Assembly (NCBI GenBank): GCA_016293865.1 | Contig: JAEDDG010000031.1 | Span: 1-23,297 of the forward strand | Length of the DNA: 23,297 nucleotides | Direction: 5' to 3' | Origin: Oscillospiraceae bacterium | Lineage (GTDB): Bacteria; Bacillota; Clostridia; Oscillospirales; Oscillospiraceae | Shown: positions 15,845-23,186 of the stretch, one piece after another | How the letters are laid out: each line of letters opens with the position of its first letter | How positions within the stretch are numbered: position 1 is the stretch's first letter | Position numbers and translations under genes: made by a program | Notes under the pieces: model-generated | The model's database searches: none | Seen by the model: the letters and a program-made list of their open reading frames with translations, nothing else | Told to the model about the DNA's origin: nothing

Positions 15845-16712
15845 ATGTCTCACCTCCGCAGTGCAGTTTCAGAAGCTGCGCAATGACATTTTTCTGGTTC
15901 ATGCGCGGCACAATGGCGTCAACAAAGCCGTGTTCAAGAAGAAATTCTGCGGTCTGGAATCCCTTGGGCAGAGGTTTGCGCGTTGTCTGCTCGATGACCC
16001 GTGCGCCGGCGAAGCCGATGGTGGCGCCCGGCTCTGCCAGTATGATGTCACCCTCCATGGCAAAGCTGGCGGTGACGCCGCCGGTGGTTGGATCGGTCAG
16101 AACCGTCAGGTAAAACAGGCCCGCGTTGCTGTGGCGTTTGACAGCGCCGCTTGTTTTGGCCATCTGCATCAGGGAAAACAGACCCTCCTGCATCCGCGCC
16201 CCGCCGGAAATGGTGAATCCGACCACGGGCATGCGCTTTTGCTGCGCGTATTCAAAGAGCAGCGTGATTTTTTCGCCTACAGCCGTTCCCATGCTGCCCA
16301 TCATGAAATACGGCTCCATGATGAACAGGCAGCAGGGCTGCCCGCCGATTTCAGCTGTGCCGCACAGCACGGCTTCATTTTCCTGACTGGCGGCGCGTGC
16401 GGTTTCCAGCTTGCGCGGATAGCCGGGAAATGCAAGCCTGTCCGCCGGCTGAACCTGGCTGAACAGTTCACAGAATGTGTCTTTGTCGGCAACCAGACTC
16501 AGGCGCTGCCGGGCGTTCATCCGGAAATGATGGCCGCAGGGACAGGTGTTTGCATTGGCCCACAGGCGGCTGAGCGGGATCTGCTTGCGGCAGTTCGGGC
16601 ATTTCTGTTCCGGTTCGCTCTCATCCTGCTGGACCGGCGCCGCGGCCCGCCCTTCCTTTTCCAGTTTGTTCTGAGGCTTGTAAATAAAATTCAGAAACGG
16701 CAAATCTGTCAC
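15825..16712 (-). CDS. accD: Acetyl-CoA carboxylase carboxyltransferase subunit beta
   Basis: AccD is the zinc-bearing partner of AccA. It has 295 aa. An N-terminal zinc ribbon is followed by the crotonase-like fold with FMMGSMGTAVGEK, GGARMQEGLFSLMQMAK, LTDPTTGGVTASFAMEGD and EPGATIGFAGARV. The zinc ribbon has Cys38 and Cys41 spaced normally, but the second knuckle reads CPCGHHFRM (Cys57, Cys59), one residue shorter than the usual CxxC. The start is GTG at 16712-16710, sharing GTGA with the accC stop and preceded by GGAAGG. Identity is certain; zinc binding by the shortened knuckle is untested. Confidence 0.95.
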   Translation of the reverse strand: MTDLPFLNFIYKPQNKLEKEGRAAAPVQQDESEPEQKCPNCRKQIPLSRLWANANTCPCGHHFRMNARQRLSLVADKDTFCELFSQVQPADRLAFPGYPRKLETARAASQENEAVLCGTAEIGGQPCCLFIMEPYFMMGSMGTAVGEKITLLFEYAQQKRMPVVGFTISGGARMQEGLFSLMQMAKTSGAVKRHSNAGLFYLTVLTDPTTGGVTASFAMEGDIILAEPGATIGFAGARVIEQTTRKPLPKGFQTAEFLLEHGFVDAIVPRMNQKNVIAQLLKLHCGGETYESGRI

Positions 16713-18016
16713 CTGCCTTCCATAAAGGTCAGATCATATTGTCCGGTCATGAACCGCTCATCGCTGACGAGCGAGAGCAGCTGCTCGATATTTGTCTCAA
16801 CGCCGTCGATCACCAGCTCGCAGAGGGCGGCTTTCATTTTCCGCAGGGCCTCCTCCCGGGTGCCCGCGTAGACGATGATTTTCCCCAGCAGCGCGTCGTA
16901 ATACGGTGAAATCTGCGTGCCCTGAACGAGATATGTGTCAAACCGGACGAAAGGCCCGCCGGGAATGTGCAGCATGCGCAGCCGGCCGGTGGAACGGGCG
17001 TTGACGCGGCATTCCAGGGCGCAGCCGTTTAAATGCACATCTTCCTGTGCAAAGCGGATGGGTATCCCCGCTGCGGTACGGATCTGCCATTTGACCAGGT
17101 CAATATTTGTCAGCATTTCCGTAACGGCGTGCTCTACCTGCAGGCGCACGTTCATTTCCATGAACCAGAATTCCCCGGCTTTGTCCAGGAGAAATTCCAG
17201 CGTGCCCGCGCCGACATAGCCGATGCTCTGCACTGCTTTTGCCGTGAGACGCATCAGCATCCGGCGCTGTGCGTCGGAAACACCGGGAGAGGGAGATTCC
17301 TCAATCAGCTTCTGATGGCGGAGCTGGACAGAGCAGTCCCGCTCGCCCAGACATACGGCATTTCCTGCCTCGTCGGCCAGAATCTGCACTTCGATATGCC
17401 TGGCGGGATAAATGAATTTTTCGAGATAAACCGCGCCGTCGCCGAAGGCGCTTTCACTTTCCGCCACGGCAAGAGGGAAAGCCTGCTGCAGCTCCCCGGG
17501 CGTGCGCACCAGACGGATGCCGCGTCCGCCGCCGCCGGACCGTGCCTTCAGCATGACCGGATAACCGATTTTTCCGGCGGCCTCCAGCGCCTGACCGGCG
17601 GACTGCAGGACGGCTGTTCCGGGGATCACCTGCAGTCCGGCTTTCTGCATCAGCGCTTTGATCTGCGCTTTGTCGCTGAGCCGCTCCATGTCCGCGGCGC
17701 AGGGACCGATGAATACAATGCCGTTTTTCCGGCACAGCTGCGCGAAATAGGCGTTTTCTGACAGGAAACCATAGCCTGGATGAATGGCCTGCGCGCCGCA
17801 GGCCAGGGCGGCGCTGATGATCCGCTCCTCGTTGAGGTAGCTGTCCACCGGTGCCGGCCCGCCGATGCAGCAGCTCTCGTCGGCCAGAGCCACGTGCAGC
17901 GCGTCCCGGTCGGCCTGCGAGAAAACAGCCACAGTGGAAATGCCCATTTCCTTGCACGCCCGGATGATGCGCACGGCGATTTCACCGCGGTTGGCAATCA
18001 GGATTTTTGAGAACAT
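16709..18016 (-). CDS. accC: Biotin carboxylase subunit of acetyl-CoA carboxylase
   Basis: AccC carboxylates the biotin on AccB using ATP and bicarbonate. It has 435 aa, slightly shorter than E. coli (449). It begins MFSKILIANRGEIAVRIIRA, has HPGYGFLSEN (79-88), ATP-binding Lys116 and Lys157, the glycine-rich ATP-grasp loop SGGGGRGIR (160-168), GERDCSVQLRHQKLIEE, and the catalytic stretch MEMNVRLQVEHAVTE (286-300), with Val and Ala where Thr and Pro are more usual. ATG 18016 is supported by GGAG 8 nt upstream and by the family's N-terminus; the open frame to 18349 is a shadow of fabZ. It overlaps fabZ by 19 bp and accD by 4. Confidence 0.96.
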   Translation of the reverse strand: MFSKILIANRGEIAVRIIRACKEMGISTVAVFSQADRDALHVALADESCCIGGPAPVDSYLNEERIISAALACGAQAIHPGYGFLSENAYFAQLCRKNGIVFIGPCAADMERLSDKAQIKALMQKAGLQVIPGTAVLQSAGQALEAAGKIGYPVMLKARSGGGGRGIRLVRTPGELQQAFPLAVAESESAFGDGAVYLEKFIYPARHIEVQILADEAGNAVCLGERDCSVQLRHQKLIEESPSPGVSDAQRRMLMRLTAKAVQSIGYVGAGTLEFLLDKAGEFWFMEMNVRLQVEHAVTEMLTNIDLVKWQIRTAAGIPIRFAQEDVHLNGCALECRVNARSTGRLRMLHIPGGPFVRFDTYLVQGTQISPYYDALLGKIIVYAGTREEALRKMKAALCELVIDGVETNIEQLLSLVSDERFMTGQYDLTFMEGR

Positions 18017-18435
18017 AGGCTGCGCTCCGTAATGGCAAAGGAAAAATCGGCCGTGATGCAAAGCCGGCCGCCGACGCTGCCGCTGCCCTGGGCGAAATAG
18101 AAGGGCGGCTTTGCCCGCACAATGCGGCATCTGGTCTCGAACAGGTCGCCGGGAAAGACCGGGGATTTGAAGCGGACGTTGTTCAGCCCCGTATAGACCG
18201 GCAGCTGCGCCGGCGTTATGGCGTCGGCAAGCAGGAGGCAGGCGGATTGCGCCAGAATCTCGCACAGAATGACGCCGGGGACAATGGGGGCGTCCGGAAA
18301 ATGTCCCTGCAGGAACCATGCGTCTGCCGGCACGCGGTATGTTCCGCACGCGTCTTCGCCGTCACGGAAAACCTCGTCAAGCAGCAGCATATTGTCCCGG
18401 TGCGGGAGAATACTTTTAATCTCTTCCTGAGTCAT
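17998..18435 (-). CDS. fabZ: 3-hydroxyacyl-ACP dehydratase FabZ
   Basis: FabZ removes water from 3-hydroxyacyl-ACP to form trans-2-enoyl-ACP. It has 145 aa, a normal single hot-dog fold. The substrate-binding start LPHRDNMLLLDEV (10-22) and the active-site segment GHFPDAPIVPGVILCEILAQ (44-63), with catalytic His45 and Glu59, are intact. GGAGGTGAACC precedes the ATG. It lies between accB (3-nt gap) and accC (19-bp overlap), the same position as in streptococcal fab clusters. No FabM or FabA isomerase is seen here, so unsaturated fatty acid formation is not explained by this window. Confidence 0.95.
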   Translation of the reverse strand: MTQEEIKSILPHRDNMLLLDEVFRDGEDACGTYRVPADAWFLQGHFPDAPIVPGVILCEILAQSACLLLADAITPAQLPVYTGLNNVRFKSPVFPGDLFETRCRIVRAKPPFYFAQGSGSVGGRLCITADFSFAITERSLCSQKS

Positions 18436-18438
18436 GGT

Positions 18439-18855
18439 TCACCTCCTGATGCGCATCAGCACGCAGCCGTAATCCACCACCTGACCGTTCCGGACGCAGA
18501 TTTCAGCCACAGTGCCGTTTTCCTCGGCCGGGATCTCATTCATGAGCTTCATGGCTTCAATGATGCACAGCGTGCTGCCCTTTTCGACGGGATCGCCGAC
18601 CTGAACAAACGGCTCGGCATCTTCGGCGGGCGCGGCATAAAACACGCCCACCATAGGCGAGAGAACGTCGGTCAGACCGGCGCCGTCTGCCTTTGCCTCA
18701 TCTGTTCTGACGGCGGCGGCCGGGATCACGGCTGCCGGAGACGGCGGCGCGCTGCGCTCCAGCCGGACGACACAGTTGTCCTCTGTGATTTCAAGACCCG
18801 TCAGATCCAGTTCCTTCATCAGATTTGCATATTTTCGGATATTGGACTCGTTCAT
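18439..18855 (-). CDS. accB: Biotin carboxyl carrier protein of acetyl-CoA carboxylase
   Basis: AccB carries the biotin that shuttles CO2 between AccC and the AccD/AccA pair. It has 138 aa. A short N-terminal helical region (1-33) precedes an Ala/Pro-rich linker (about 35-60) and a biotinyl domain starting VLSPMVGVFY. The biotinylated lysine is Lys103 in IIEAMKLMNEI. The start codon shares ATGA with the fabF stop, so the two genes are translationally coupled. Confidence 0.96.
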   Translation of the reverse strand: MNESNIRKYANLMKELDLTGLEITEDNCVVRLERSAPPSPAAVIPAAAVRTDEAKADGAGLTDVLSPMVGVFYAAPAEDAEPFVQVGDPVEKGSTLCIIEAMKLMNEIPAEENGTVAEICVRNGQVVDYGCVLMRIRR

Positions 18856-20102
18856 AGCTCTGCCTTTCTGAACGCCAGACAGGCGTTGTGTCCGCCGAAG
18901 CCAAGTGAATTGGAAAGCGCCAGACGGATGTCCGCCTGAACGGCGTGGTTCGGCACATAATTCAGGTCACAGTCCGGATCCGGCTCCAGAAGATTGACTG
19001 TGGGCGGAATGACGCCCTGTTCCAGTACCTTCAGGCAGGCAATGGCCTCAATGGCGCCGGCTGCGCCCAGCATATGACCGGTCATGGACTTTGTTGAGCT
19101 GATGTACGCCCTGCGTGCGTCTTCTTCACCCAGGGCATTTTTGACGGCAATTGTTTCCGCCGCGTCGTTCAGGGGTGTGCCGGTGCCGTGGGCGTTGATG
19201 TAGATGGGCTGTCCGCCGCCGGTATAGCCGGCCTCGGCCAGCGCCTGCTCCATGGCGCGGGCGCCGCCTGCGGCGTCCGGCCGCGGCGCGGTGATGTGAT
19301 AGGCGTCGCATGTGGAACCGTATCCGCAGACTTCGCCGTAGATTTTTGCGCCCCGGGCCGCTGCATGTGCATATTCCTCCAGAATCAGGACACCCGCGCC
19401 TTCGCCGATGACAAAGCCGTTCCTGCGCCTGTCAAAGGGGAGGGAGGCGGCGTCCGGATCCTCGGAGACGGACAGCGCCTGCATGTTGATGAATCCGGCC
19501 ACGCCGCATTCGCAGATTGCCGCCTCCGCGCCGCCGGCGATTACGGCGTCGGCGTATCCGTGACGGATGGCCCGCAGGGCCTCGCCGATGGCGTTGGAGC
19601 CGGATGCGCACGCGGTCACCGCGGGCATGGCCGTGCCCTGGCAGTTGAACCGGATGGCGATCATGCCGGACGCCATGTTGGCGATCATCATGGGGACAAA
19701 ATACGGAGAAACACGCTTTGGCCCGCGGTTCAGCAGTTTCAGGTGTTCCTCGGTGAAAGTCCGGATGCCGCCGATTCCGGAGCCGACGTAAACAGCGATC
19801 CGTTCCGGAGGCAGCGTGTCGATGATGCCGCTGTCCTCCACGGCCTGGCAGGCGGCGGCCACGGCGAACTGCGCGTACCGGTCGCTGCGCAGCACGTCCG
19901 CCTTGTCCATATAGTCGCGGATATTGAAGTTTTTGACCTCGGCGCCCAGCTTTGCGCGGTATTCCGCGGTGTCGAACAGGGTAATCGGGCCGATGCCGTG
20001 TCTGCCGGCAGTCAGGCTTTCCCATGTCTCCTGTACGCTGTTTCCCACAGGCGACACGGCGCCCATGCCGGTAACGACAACTCTTCGGGTCTGATTTTCC
20101 AT
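18852..20102 (-). CDS. fabF: Beta-ketoacyl-ACP synthase II
   Basis: FabF condenses malonyl-ACP with a growing acyl-ACP, the elongation step of fatty-acid synthesis. It has 416 aa. The thiolase-fold triad is complete: Cys165 in VTACASGSNA, His305 in NAHGTGTPLND and His343 in TGHMLGAAGA, with Lys338 in STKSM. The start follows AAGGAGAAAAGCTC. The gap from fabG is 12 nt. It is the only ketosynthase in the window; FabH, which starts chains from acetyl-CoA or short acyl-CoA, is not in this operon. Confidence 0.96.
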   Translation of the reverse strand: MENQTRRVVVTGMGAVSPVGNSVQETWESLTAGRHGIGPITLFDTAEYRAKLGAEVKNFNIRDYMDKADVLRSDRYAQFAVAAACQAVEDSGIIDTLPPERIAVYVGSGIGGIRTFTEEHLKLLNRGPKRVSPYFVPMMIANMASGMIAIRFNCQGTAMPAVTACASGSNAIGEALRAIRHGYADAVIAGGAEAAICECGVAGFINMQALSVSEDPDAASLPFDRRRNGFVIGEGAGVLILEEYAHAAARGAKIYGEVCGYGSTCDAYHITAPRPDAAGGARAMEQALAEAGYTGGGQPIYINAHGTGTPLNDAAETIAVKNALGEEDARRAYISSTKSMTGHMLGAAGAIEAIACLKVLEQGVIPPTVNLLEPDPDCDLNYVPNHAVQADIRLALSNSLGFGGHNACLAFRKAEL

Positions 20103-20114
20103 GAGCTTTTCTCC

Positions 20115-20849
20115 TTACATTGCAATACCGCCGTCCACCCGAAGAACTTCACCGGTGATGTACGGCGCGTCCGCCATAAAAGCGACGGCCTGCGCCACAT
20201 CCTCGGCAGTGCCCATATGGCCCAGCGGAATGCCGGCGGCCAGCTGTGCGGCCTGACCGGACAGTTCTTTTGTCATATCTGTGGCGATGAATCCGGGCGC
20301 CACGGCGTTGCAGGTGATGCCTCTGGGGGCCAGCTCCCGGGCAACGGTCTTCGTCAGCCCGATCAGACCGGCTTTGGAGGCGGCATAGTTGGCCTGACCC
20401 GGATTTCCCGTCAGAGCGGCCACAGAAGTGATGTTGATGATCCGTCCGAAGCGGTTGCGGATCATAAGGCCTGCGCAGTGGCGGATCATATTGAACGCAC
20501 CTTTCAGGTTGACATCCAGAACCTCGTCAAAGGTCTGCTCACTCATGGCGGCCACCAGACCGTCCCGGGTGATGCCTGCGTTGTTGACGAGGATATGGAC
20601 CGTGCCGAAATCCGACCGGATTTGGGTGACCGTCTGCCTGACGGCGTCAAAATCAGCCACGTTGCACGGATATGCCCTGGCTTTGACGCCGTGCAGACTG
20701 CTGCACTGGCTGCAGACCTGGGCGGCCAGCGCGCTGCTTCCGGCATAGATGACGGCAATGTCTGCGCCCTGGGCGGCAAGCTTGGCCGCAGCGGCGGCGC
20801 CGATGCCGCGCGCGCCGCCGGTGATGACTGCGATTTTTCCGTTCAGCAT
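20115..20849 (-). CDS. fabG: 3-oxoacyl-ACP reductase
   Basis: FabG reduces 3-oxoacyl-ACP with NADPH. It is a 244-aa short-chain dehydrogenase. The Rossmann motif TGGARGIG (10-17), NNAG (89-92), and the catalytic tetrad Asn114, Ser142, Tyr155 and Lys159 (NYAASKAG) are all present, and it ends in RVDGGIAM as the family does. The ATG at 20849 overlaps the fabD stop by 7 bp, with GAGGTGAAGG from the fabD tail as ribosome site. Confidence 0.96.
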   Translation of the reverse strand: MLNGKIAVITGGARGIGAAAAAKLAAQGADIAVIYAGSSALAAQVCSQCSSLHGVKARAYPCNVADFDAVRQTVTQIRSDFGTVHILVNNAGITRDGLVAAMSEQTFDEVLDVNLKGAFNMIRHCAGLMIRNRFGRIINITSVAALTGNPGQANYAASKAGLIGLTKTVARELAPRGITCNAVAPGFIATDMTKELSGQAAQLAAGIPLGHMGTAEDVAQAVAFMADAPYITGEVLRVDGGIAM

Positions 20850-21760
20850 GCCTTCACCTCTGTCAGTACCGTTTCGAGGCCCGCCGGATCGGACACGCTG
20901 AATGTGCGCACACCGCTGTCAGTTTTGCGGATCAGGCCGCACAGCGTCTGGCCGGGGCCAAGCTCCACAAATGTGTCAGCGCCGGCGGCGATCATGCTGC
21001 GGACGGTTTTTTCCCAGCGCACAGGCATGCAAATCTGGTTGGCCAGCAGCTTTTTCAAATCGCCTTCGTACGGCGCGCCGGTGCAGTTGGCATAGAGCGG
21101 CAGCGCCGGCGGTATCAGCGTGTACTGATCCAGAAACCGGGCAAAAGCTTCGGCTGCACCGGCCATGAACGGAGAGTGAAAGCCGCCGGCCACGTTCAGC
21201 GGGACGGCGCGCCCGCCTGCCGCTTTGACTGCGGCAAAGAGCGCGGGCATCTGGCTTTCAGGTCCGGATACGGCGATCTGACCGGGGCAGTTGTAGTTCA
21301 CGGGACAGACCTGCTGAAGTCCGGCGCAGATGCGCTCCACCTCTGCTTCCGGCAGGCGCAAAACGGCGGCCATCGCGGTGGACTGCTGCTGCGCGGCTTC
21401 CTGCATCAGTGCGCCGCGGCGGCAAACCAGCTGAAAGCCGGTTTCAAAATCCACCGACTGGGCGTAGGTCAGCGCCGCAAGCTCGCCAAGCGAGAAGCCG
21501 GCAGCCATATCCGCGCGCAGACCCGCCTCCGTCAGAGCCGCGGCAGCGGCCATTTCGACGGCGAACATGCATGGCTGCGTGTTTGCCGTCTCCCGCAGCG
21601 TCGCGGCGTCGGCGCTGAAGCACTGGGCGCTTGTCCCCGGACGAAGGCTGTCGGCTGTCTGAAATACGGCCGCCGCAGCCTTTGACGACTGCGCAAGCGC
21701 CATGCCCATGCCCGGGTACTGTGCGCCCTGGCCGGAAAAAACGAAGGCTATTTTACCCAT
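20843..21760 (-). CDS. fabD: Malonyl-CoA:ACP transacylase
   Basis: FabD moves malonyl from CoA to acyl carrier protein. It has 305 aa. It begins MGKIAFVFSGQGAQYPGMG, with the oxyanion Gln11. The nucleophile Ser90 sits in GFSLGEL, Arg115 in RRGALMQEA holds the malonyl carboxylate, and the catalytic His195 is in GGFHSPFM. The residue before the serine is Phe rather than the usual His of GHSLG. ATG 21760 is preceded by AAGGGAG at a good distance; open sequence further upstream to 22093 is a shadow of fabK. It overlaps fabK by 13 bp. Confidence 0.95.
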   Translation of the reverse strand: MGKIAFVFSGQGAQYPGMGMALAQSSKAAAAVFQTADSLRPGTSAQCFSADAATLRETANTQPCMFAVEMAAAAALTEAGLRADMAAGFSLGELAALTYAQSVDFETGFQLVCRRGALMQEAAQQQSTAMAAVLRLPEAEVERICAGLQQVCPVNYNCPGQIAVSGPESQMPALFAAVKAAGGRAVPLNVAGGFHSPFMAGAAEAFARFLDQYTLIPPALPLYANCTGAPYEGDLKKLLANQICMPVRWEKTVRSMIAAGADTFVELGPGQTLCGLIRKTDSGVRTFSVSDPAGLETVLTEVKAC

Positions 21761-22692
21761 TTTGCCGCTCCCTTCAAAAGTGGCTCCGCCTCGTCCATTA
21801 CCTGACGGACGATCTCCGCTGCCGGCTGTGTCCGGCTGACCAGTGCGGCGGCCTGCCCGGCGAGGAAGCATCCGTTTTCCGTGTCGCCGTCCGCAACGGC
21901 CCTGCGCAGTGCGCCGGCGGCCATGGCGTCCAGCTCCGCGTCCGATGCGCCGCCGAATTCGCCCTTCTGATAATTTCTGGAGAAGGTGGTCCGGAGACTG
22001 CGGACCGGATGACCCAGGCGCTTGCCGGTCACCATGGTGCAGAGATCGCGGGCTTTCAGAATTTTCTCCCTGTATACGGGGTGGATGCTGCATTCCTCAG
22101 CGCTGAGAAACCGCGTGCCCATCTGCACGCCGCAGGCGCCCAGCATGAACGCAGCCGCAGCGCCGCGCCCGTCAGCGATGCCGCCGGCAGCGATGACCGG
22201 AAGATCGGTGGCGTCACAGATCAGGGGGACCAGAACCATTGTAGTCAGCTCGCCCACATGGCCGCCGCTCTCTCCGCCCTCTGCAATGACGGCGGACGCG
22301 CCCAGGCGTGTCATCAGTTTGGCCATGGCGACTGACGCCACGACGGGAATGACCTGAATGCCGGCATTTTTCCACTGCTCCATGAACTTTGAGGGGTTTC
22401 CCGCGCCGGTGGTGACGACAGCGACTTTTTCCGCGCAGACCATCTCCGCAACCTCTGCGGCGAAGGGACTCATCAGCATGATGTTCACACCGAAGGGGCG
22501 GTCAGTCAGCGTACGGGCCAGACGGATCTGCGCCTGTACGGTTTCAGCCGGCGCGTTGCCGGCGGCAATGATGCCCAGACCGCCGCCGTTTGAAACGGCA
22601 GCGGCGAGCTTTCCGTCCGCAATCCAGGCCATGCCGCCCTGCAGCACTGGATACCGGATGCCGAGCATACGGCATAAAACAGTATCGATCAT
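21748..22692 (-). CDS. fabK: Enoyl-ACP reductase II (FMN-dependent)
   Basis: FabK reduces trans-2-enoyl-ACP with NAD(P)H and FMN, the last step of each elongation cycle; it is the triclosan-insensitive alternative to FabI. It has 314 aa with a TIM-barrel nitronate monooxygenase-like fold: YPVLQGGMAWIADGKLAAAV, GVNIMLMSP, EGGESGGHVGELTTM with the active-site His145, and the FMN-phosphate loops AAGGIADGRG and GVQMGTRFL. The ATG is 3 nt after acpP; its ribosome site is weak (AGCAGGAC), suggesting coupling to acpP. 2-nitropropane dioxygenase is the related alternative, excluded by context. Confidence 0.95.
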   Translation of the reverse strand: MIDTVLCRMLGIRYPVLQGGMAWIADGKLAAAVSNGGGLGIIAAGNAPAETVQAQIRLARTLTDRPFGVNIMLMSPFAAEVAEMVCAEKVAVVTTGAGNPSKFMEQWKNAGIQVIPVVASVAMAKLMTRLGASAVIAEGGESGGHVGELTTMVLVPLICDATDLPVIAAGGIADGRGAAAAFMLGACGVQMGTRFLSAEECSIHPVYREKILKARDLCTMVTGKRLGHPVRSLRTTFSRNYQKGEFGGASDAELDAMAAGALRRAVADGDTENGCFLAGQAAALVSRTQPAAEIVRQVMDEAEPLLKGAAKWVK

Positions 22693-22695
22693 CGC

Positions 22696-22920
22696 TCAGT
22701 CCTGCTTCTTGCTTTCGATAAAAGCAACCAGATCGCCGACTGTGGTTACCTTTTGTTCCAGCTCAATCTCAATGCCGATTTTGTCTTCAAGATTCATCAG
22801 AAGCTCAACGGTGTCCAGGGAGTCAATCCCCAGATCATGAAAGGTGCTGTCCATTGTGATATCGGCGGCATCGCACTCCATGCGCTCGGCGATCAGCTCC
22901 GCAATTGCCTGAAAAATCAT
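22696..22920 (-). CDS. acpP: Acyl carrier protein
   Basis: The 74-aa acidic four-helix carrier that holds the growing acyl chain on phosphopantetheine. The attachment site is Ser34 in LGIDSLDTVELLMNLED. Length and the helix-2 signature are typical. GGAGGTAATTCTT precedes the ATG at 22920. It is the first gene of the fatty-acid operon, about 52 nt from the inferred transcription start, directly downstream of the palindromic operator. Confidence 0.96.
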   Translation of the reverse strand: MIFQAIAELIAERMECDAADITMDSTFHDLGIDSLDTVELLMNLEDKIGIEIELEQKVTTVGDLVAFIESKKQD

Positions 22921-22942
22921 AAGAATTACCTCCAGTTTTTTG

Positions 22943-22981
22943 ATTGGTCAAAAGGTTATCAGTGTTAACCTTTTGACCAAT
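22943..22981. promoter_or_regulatory. Long palindromic operator of the fatty-acid operon
   Basis: Two perfect 16-bp arms (22943-22958 and 22966-22981; core TTGGTCAAAAGGTTA) flank a 7-nt centre. A second palindrome, TTTTGA-TTGG-TCAAAA (22938-22953), overlaps the left arm and resembles the FabT box TTTGA-TTA-TCAAA of streptococci. The array covers the transcription start and the end of the -10 box, so binding would repress. As RNA it could also form a 16-bp hairpin, but there is no U-tract right after it in the acpP direction (TCAAAAAAC), so a terminator is unlikely. Confidence 0.75.
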
Positions 22982-23007
22982 ATAGCCTACAGGGCGGCTT
23001 CTGTCAA
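22979..23007 (-). promoter_or_regulatory. Sigma-70 promoter of the fatty-acid operon
   Basis: On the minus strand, -35 TTGACA (23007-23002) and -10 TATATT (22984-22979) are 17 bp apart. The start falls near 22972, inside the right arm of the palindrome. No other promoter is evident down to tetR, so the twelve genes probably form one transcript. Confidence 0.9.
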
Positions 23008-23100
23008 TACTTCTGATGATTTTTATTGAATCTGCCGGTATCGGAAAGAACAAATATCCGGTTCGTGCGCGCGCCCTGCGGGTGCTCTGCGGTGTTTTCC

Positions 23101-23129
23101 TTTACAGAGTGAGACGGGAAAGATATAAT
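23101..23129 (+). promoter_or_regulatory. Sigma-70 promoter of the divergent gene
   Basis: TTTACA (23101-23106) and a perfect TATAAT (23124-23129) are 17 bp apart, with the start near 23136 and a leader of about 50 nt. The palindrome lies about 120 bp upstream of this promoter, so shared control is possible but not shown. Confidence 0.85.
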
Positions 23130-23186
23130 ACAATATGCATACAGCGCGCGGCTGCGGCTGACGCAGCGCCGCGGCAAAGGAGACGG

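Noticed and set aside
19188..21095. 635-aa plus-strand open frame across fabF, fabG and fabD
   Set aside because: Runs antisense to three certain genes and shows no family; open only because of high GC in the third codon position.
22943..22981. The fab palindrome as an intrinsic terminator or attenuator
   Set aside because: The hairpin is strong, but the tail in the acpP direction is TCAAAAAAC and it begins at the transcription start, so an operator fits better.
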